NCBI RefSeq assembly: GCF_014652835.1
Contig: NZ_BMZO01000005.1
Span: forward strand, 1-64,000
DNA: 64,000 nucleotides
Direction: 5' to 3'
Origin: Limoniibacter endophyticus
Lineage (GTDB): Bacteria; Pseudomonadota; Alphaproteobacteria; Rhizobiales; Rhizobiaceae
Both the position numbers and the translations under genes were made by a program. Shown in pieces: positions 63,254 to 64,000 of the stretch (position 1 is the first letter of the stretch; each line of letters starts with the position of its first letter). A model generated the notes under the pieces. The model worked only from the letters and a program-made list of their open reading frames with translations. It searched no databases and had not been told where the DNA came from.

Positions 63254-64000
63254 TTATCCATATTGCACAATCATCTGCATCGCGTCGTACGCCGAGATCA
63301 CTGTTACCATCTGTGCTGTGTGGCCGGCGATGAAATCGTCGCCATAGATGGTTTCGTCCGGGTATTCAGTGATCAAGGTGAGCGGAGCCGTGTGGCGATC
63401 GTCCACCGACACGAGGCAGGGGAAGCCGTTGATGATGCGGAAGCCTGTTTCGCCTGCATGAATTTCGTAAAGTTCGATCTGGGCATCGTTGTAGGTGATT
63501 AGTCCTGGAATCTTGCCGAGCTGGCGCGTCACGTGATTAAGCATGGTATCGGCGCGACGGTCCCAGCCTTCGTGATGACGCATGACGAGGAAGAAGCCCT
63601 TGGGCAACGTCCACATGGCGAAATTACGTGGCACGTAGCCTGAGAGGGGGCGCGTCCATTCATGGCTCGGATAGCCGTGCAGATTAACGTGCAGCGGCGC
63701 ATGCGTCAGGTCGGTCGCACCGTTGCGAATGTTCTTCTCGCCGAGGTTGCCGCCGGTGTTTTCGGCCGTGCGATATTCAAGGTCGTCACCGAAGGCGGTG
63801 TAGCGCGCGGCGTGATGCATGTGGCGCGGATTGACGAGACGTAGACGCTGATGCAGCGCATAGCCGTCCGGGTTCTCGAGCGGCGAGATGGTGAAATGCG
63901 CGCCCGGACGCTGGCGCAGCAGCTTGGCGGCGCGCAGCGCCCCCACGATGCCGGTGTTCTCGTTGGCATGCTGCCCGCCGCTGATCATGACGGGAGCATC
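63254..64000 (-). CDS. Zinc carboxypeptidase-like (M14 family) protein, partial
   Basis: The 3' 249 codons of a gene that enters from beyond the window end (no start codon needed before 64000). SGGQHANENTG contains the first His and the Glu of the M14 zinc site (HxxE). HVNLHGYPSHEW has a further His as expected, and the closing part ISAYDAMQMIVQYG is helical. M14 enzymes remove C-terminal residues or cleave murein-type or other amides; this member cannot be assigned further from a fragment. It faces the island and shares its terminator. Confidence 0.8.
   Translation of the reverse strand, partial: DAPVMISGGQHANENTGIVGALRAAKLLRQRPGAHFTISPLENPDGYALHQRLRLVNPRHMHHAARYTAFGDDLEYRTAENTGGNLGEKNIRNGATDLTHAPLHVNLHGYPSHEWTRPLSGYVPRNFAMWTLPKGFFLVMRHHEGWDRRADTMLNHVTRQLGKIPGLITYNDAQIELYEIHAGETGFRIINGFPCLVSVDDRHTAPLTLITEYPDETIYGDDFIAGHTAQMVTVISAYDAMQMIVQYG

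Overview
The window looks like a chromosomal stretch of an alphaproteobacterium of the Hyphomicrobiales, most likely the Brucella/Ochrobactrum group. The basis is gene content and style: many ABC uptake systems arranged as long operons with ATGA-type overlaps, short alphaproteobacterial flagellin, a two-gene sbcDC pair, BCCT and metabolite:H+ symporters, and moderately GC-rich coding DNA. The genus is inferred from overall resemblance and was not tested by a search. No rRNA, tRNA, CRISPR array, insertion sequence or prophage was seen.

Layout. 0.1-5.4 kb: surface-polysaccharide genes (sugar epimerase, initiating sugar-phosphate transferase, CapD/FlaA1-type epimerase/dehydratase, O-antigen ligase/polymerase-like membrane protein). 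5.4-13.4 kb: a MocR regulator divergent from a polar-amino-acid ABC importer, an NMT1-like binding protein, an M20 amidohydrolase and an MHS-family symporter. 13.4-24.8 kb: a GntR/FCD regulator heading a long operon with a peptide-type ABC importer, a cytoplasmic gamma-glutamyltransferase-like enzyme, a TauE/SafE exporter, a metallo-beta-lactamase-fold protein and SurE, which looks like uptake and breakdown of a (possibly sulfur-containing) gamma-glutamyl compound. 25.3-37.3 kb: a ten-gene minus-strand operon with FAD monooxygenase, cupin, complete Liv-type ABC importer, aryl-CoA ligase, alpha/beta hydrolase and SorC-type regulator, divergent from an AraC regulator; this looks like uptake and catabolism of an aromatic acid. 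37.4-46.5 kb: BCCT transporter, sbcD-sbcC, and a PhnD-C-E-type importer. 46.7-51.8 kb: flagellin, a phosphomannomutase-like enzyme, an HxlR regulator divergent from two VOC proteins, and a permuted NlpC/P60-like protein. 51.8-59.8 kb: a sugar ABC operon with its own LacI repressor, a TIM-barrel isomerase and a Gfo/Idh/MocA oxidoreductase, with a perfect 14-bp palindromic operator in front. 59.9-60.8 kb: purU. 60.9-63.2 kb: an AT-richer accessory island. 63.25 kb to the end: a zinc carboxypeptidase-like gene running off the window.

The most unusual region is 60.9-63.2 kb. Three overlapping reading frames join, after one missing and one extra base, into a single protein of about 522 residues with a Gly-rich N-terminus, an internal repeat and a hydrophobic C-terminal region. 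It is followed by two related small membrane proteins, the second with a stop codon and a frameshift. I read this as a decaying (or mis-sequenced) toxin-like gene with duplicated immunity-like genes; that function is inference only. Other new-looking items are very small genes: a 23-codon ORF with a 14-base Shine-Dalgarno match (47.8 kb), a 31-codon hydrophobic ORF (11.9 kb) and a 54-codon ORF (13.6 kb). There is also a tandem 21-bp hairpin duplication at a binding-protein/permease junction (8.8 kb).
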